In this document: one piece after another, positions 62,180 to 64,000 of the stretch
How the letters are laid out: each line of letters starts with the position of its first letter
Position numbering within the stretch: position 1 is the stretch's first letter
Source of the DNA: Shimia sp040370365
GTDB taxonomy: Bacteria; Pseudomonadota; Alphaproteobacteria; Rhodobacterales; Rhodobacteraceae
Length of the DNA stretch: 64,000 nt
Assembly (NCBI RefSeq): GCF_040370365.1
Contig: NZ_BAABWQ010000002.1
Coordinates: 434,001-498,000 of the forward strand
Direction: 5' to 3'
Program-made: the position numbers and the translations under genes
Notes under the pieces: model-generated
What the model was told of the DNA's origin: nothing
The model's input: only the letters and a program-made list of their open reading frames with translations
The model's database searches: none

Positions 62180-63015
62180 TCGACCCCTTTGAAAAAGCGG
62201 TCACCACGCCATGTCCAGAAGGCAAACATAGAGCGGCCAGCAGAGGAGAACATAATGCGATCCGCGCGGCCAATCAGGTTTTCATAAGGCACAAAGCCAA
62301 CGCCACGTGCGGATTGCGGCACACGGCTGTCGGTGGAGTTGTCGCGATTGTCACCCATGAAGAAAAAGTGGCCATCGGGCACTGTGTAGACGCCGGTGTG
62401 ATCAGATTGCTGATCGGTGATGTTCAGCGTGCTGTATGTGACGCCATTTGGCATGGTTTCAACGATGCGAGACTTTGCGCACACGCCGCCATCGCCAACC
62501 GGGCCATTTTCACAACGCGGGCGGTGACCTTGCGGACCTTGGGGGCCATATTCTTCGGTGAACACGCCCCCGTCTTCGCGCTTGACGGCTTTGCCATTGA
62601 TCAGAAGCGCACCGTTTTTGACCTGAATTTTGTCACCGGGCAGACCAACCAAACGTTTGATAAAGTCAAAGCCCGTCACAGGGTGGCGGAAGACCACCAC
62701 ATCGCCACGTTCGGGATCCCCCCCCAGAATGCGGTCGTTGTTGCCTTTGCCAAGCCAACCGCAGATGTCTTCTGCGTCCACATTCAGGCCGACGGCGGGA
62801 ATACGCACCGACGGGCAGGAGGCGTAAGAGTAGCCGTAGGTCATCTTATTGACGAAGAGGAAGTCCCCGATCAGAAGGGTGTCTTTCATCGATCCAGACG
62901 GAATCCAGAACGGCTGAAAAAACAGGGTGCGAAACACCCCTGCGATCAGCAGCGCCCAGAAAATCGTTTTGATGGTCTCGACAATGCCGCTCTCACTTTT
63001 GGCGTTTTCGGCCAT
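62176..63015 (-). CDS. lepB: Signal peptidase I LepB
   Basis: A 279-residue inner-membrane peptidase that removes Sec/Tat signal peptides. One N-terminal helix (about 15-34), then the catalytic Ser in WIPSGSMKDTLLIGD, the catalytic Lys in FIKRLVGLPGDKIQV and the box MGDNRDNSTDSR. GGAGAG lies upstream of the ATG. Operon acpS-lepB-rnc. Confidence 0.97.
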   Translation of the reverse strand: MAENAKSESGIVETIKTIFWALLIAGVFRTLFFQPFWIPSGSMKDTLLIGDFLFVNKMTYGYSYASCPSVRIPAVGLNVDAEDICGWLGKGNNDRILGGDPERGDVVVFRHPVTGFDFIKRLVGLPGDKIQVKNGALLINGKAVKREDGGVFTEEYGPQGPQGHRPRCENGPVGDGGVCAKSRIVETMPNGVTYSTLNITDQQSDHTGVYTVPDGHFFFMGDNRDNSTDSRVPQSARGVGFVPYENLIGRADRIMFSSAGRSMFAFWTWRGDRFFKGVE

Positions 63016-63086
63016 TTGGGTCTCTCTCCGCTCGAATTGGCTACCGTTTTTGGTCTGGGATTACATGCGGGTGCGGGGGCAAGGTG

Positions 63087-63509
63087 TCAACCCGACTGCG
63101 CGGAGTCTTGTGTGATTGGGCGGGCTTCGATCACAACAAAGGCCTGTGCCCAAGGGTGATCATCCGTCAACGTCACGTGAATGATCGCCTCATGGCCTGC
63201 CGGGGTCATCTCCGCCAGCCGCTCTTTGGCCCATCCGGTGACCTCCATCACCGGCTGCCCAGTGCGCAGGTTTTTCACCGCCATGTCTTTCCAGCTGATG
63301 CCCATGGCAAGGCCCGTGCCCAATGCCTTTGAGCAGGCCTCTTTGGCAGCCCAACGTTTGGCATAGGTGCCAGCAACATCGCGACGACGTTCCGCTTTCG
63401 CCTGTTCCACCTCGGTGAAAACGCGATTTTTGAAGCGGTCCCCAAAGCGCTCAATGGTGCCGGTGATGCGCTCGATGTTGGCCAAGTCTGTGCCGATGCC
63501 CAAGATCAT
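63087..63509 (-). CDS. acpS: Holo-[acyl-carrier-protein] synthase AcpS
   Basis: A 140-residue phosphopantetheinyl transferase that activates ACP with the CoA arm. MILGIGTDLANIERI holds the Mg2+ Asp, AKRWAAKEACSKALGTG holds the Glu/Lys motif. The stop-start contact with the LysE-family gene upstream (ATGA) shows co-translation. Confidence 0.96.
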   Translation of the reverse strand: MILGIGTDLANIERITGTIERFGDRFKNRVFTEVEQAKAERRRDVAGTYAKRWAAKEACSKALGTGLAMGISWKDMAVKNLRTGQPVMEVTGWAKERLAEMTPAGHEAIIHVTLTDDHPWAQAFVVIEARPITQDSAQSG

Positions 63510-64000
63510 TGCAGCCTCGCCGTGAAGATTTTGAAGGCTGCAAATCCAAAAAACCCGGCAAAGCCGAGATCAAACAAACGGCTTGCGCGGCGATAGCCTC
63601 GGACCACCCGCTCAGAGGAGAACAACAGCGCATAGCCCAGAAACACAAGCGCCGAGCCCGCATAAAGCAGCCCGAAATATCCAAACAGAATAGTCGGTGT
63701 GGCCGTGGCGGGGGCGACGATGGCATAAATTGACCCCCAGCCCAGAATGGCCTTCGGGTTGGTGACGTGCACAGCAGCGCCTTTGGCAAACAGCACGCCA
63801 AAGCTGCCTTGAAACGGGGTGCCTGCAGCGGTCAACGTGCCTTTGGCCATAACCCGTTTCAAAGCTTTAAATGCAAGCCAGCTCAAGTAGGCCGCGCCAA
63901 CGTAGCGCATGGTTTCAAACACCCAGACGTTGGCGAGCATGATCGCCGACAAACCAAGGGCGGCGGCAATGCCCCAGCCCGCAGAGCCTGCGAGAATGCC
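63506..64000 (-). CDS. LysE/RhtB-family amino-acid exporter, partial (5' end outside)
   Basis: The minus-strand frame is open to the window end, giving 164 residues and no start. The visible part shows the LysE-type loop region LSAIMLANVWVFETMRYVGA, AYLSWLAFKALKRVM, GVLFAKGAAVHVTNPKAIL and three further helices. The family exports amino acids or homoserine lactones. The 3' end overlaps acpS by ATGA. Confidence 0.85.
   Translation of the reverse strand, partial: GILAGSAGWGIAAALGLSAIMLANVWVFETMRYVGAAYLSWLAFKALKRVMAKGTLTAAGTPFQGSFGVLFAKGAAVHVTNPKAILGWGSIYAIVAPATATPTILFGYFGLLYAGSALVFLGYALLFSSERVVRGYRRASRLFDLGFAGFFGFAAFKIFTARLQ

Noticed and set aside
61945..63159. Long plus-strand open frame (over 400 codons) opposite lepB and rnc
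   Set aside because: It is antisense to two certain genes, has no recognisable domain, and arises from the codon bias of GC-rich genes.

Overview
The window looks like a chromosomal segment of a marine roseobacter-type alphaproteobacterium (Rhodobacterales). The basis is the gene content and protein resemblance: urease operon, BioMNY biotin ECF transporter, NasT/NasS-controlled nitrate assimilation, many dipeptide-type ABC importers, a TAXI-type TRAP transporter, methylsuccinyl-CoA dehydrogenase of the ethylmalonyl-CoA pathway, and the housekeeping order acpS-lepB-rnc-era-recO. Genes are densely packed with many ATGA/GTGA overlaps. I found no insertion sequence, CRISPR array, phage gene, rRNA or tRNA.

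Layout. 1-4875: 3' part of a urease operon (Lys/Ala/Pro-rich ORF end, ureC, a DUF1127 ORF, ureE, ureF, a DUF3995 membrane protein, ureG). 5018-9588: bioM-bioN-bioY followed by an acyl-CoA synthetase and an unusual thiolase, both starting with TTG. 9738-11588: ilvD, convergent. 11776-21343: a PAS-LuxR regulator divergent from an eight-gene operon (M20 amidohydrolase, dipeptide-type ABC importer, cupin, aldehyde dehydrogenase, short-chain dehydrogenase), with a perfect 18-bp palindrome between them. 21496-31788: nitrate assimilation (nasT, nasS, a leader RNA with two ANTAR-type hairpins and a terminator, nrtA, nrtB, a fused double ATPase, a NasC-like flavoprotein, nasA). No nitrite reductase follows.

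32168-47495: a second uncharacterised uptake and catabolism region. It holds a Tat-exported binding protein with its ABC importer, a phosphodiesterase-like enzyme, a class III aminotransferase, a beta-keto acid cleavage enzyme (BKACE), an RpiR regulator with a TGAAAC/GTTTCA operator candidate, a TAXI-TRAP transporter, a universal stress protein and an S15/CocE hydrolase. 47847-56480: folC, accD, several small roseobacter proteins, a K+ channel-like protein, DUF2478, an AI-2E-family exporter, a TauE/SafE permease and mcd. 56732-58463: a small protein, a membrane protein divergent from a TetR regulator with two matching palindromes, and a META-domain lipoprotein. 58438-64000: recO, DUF1491, era, rnc, lepB, acpS and a truncated LysE-family exporter, with a thermonuclease-like gene inserted on the opposite strand between rnc and era.

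The strongest new-looking items are the NasT leader RNA upstream of nrtA (each hexaloop has A at position 1 and G at position 4, and a terminator follows), the two catabolic clusters of unknown substrate with their candidate operators, the thiolase lacking its second catalytic cysteine next to biotin uptake genes, and the paired TetR palindromes. All functions are read from sequence resemblance; substrates of the transport and catabolic operons are inferred only.
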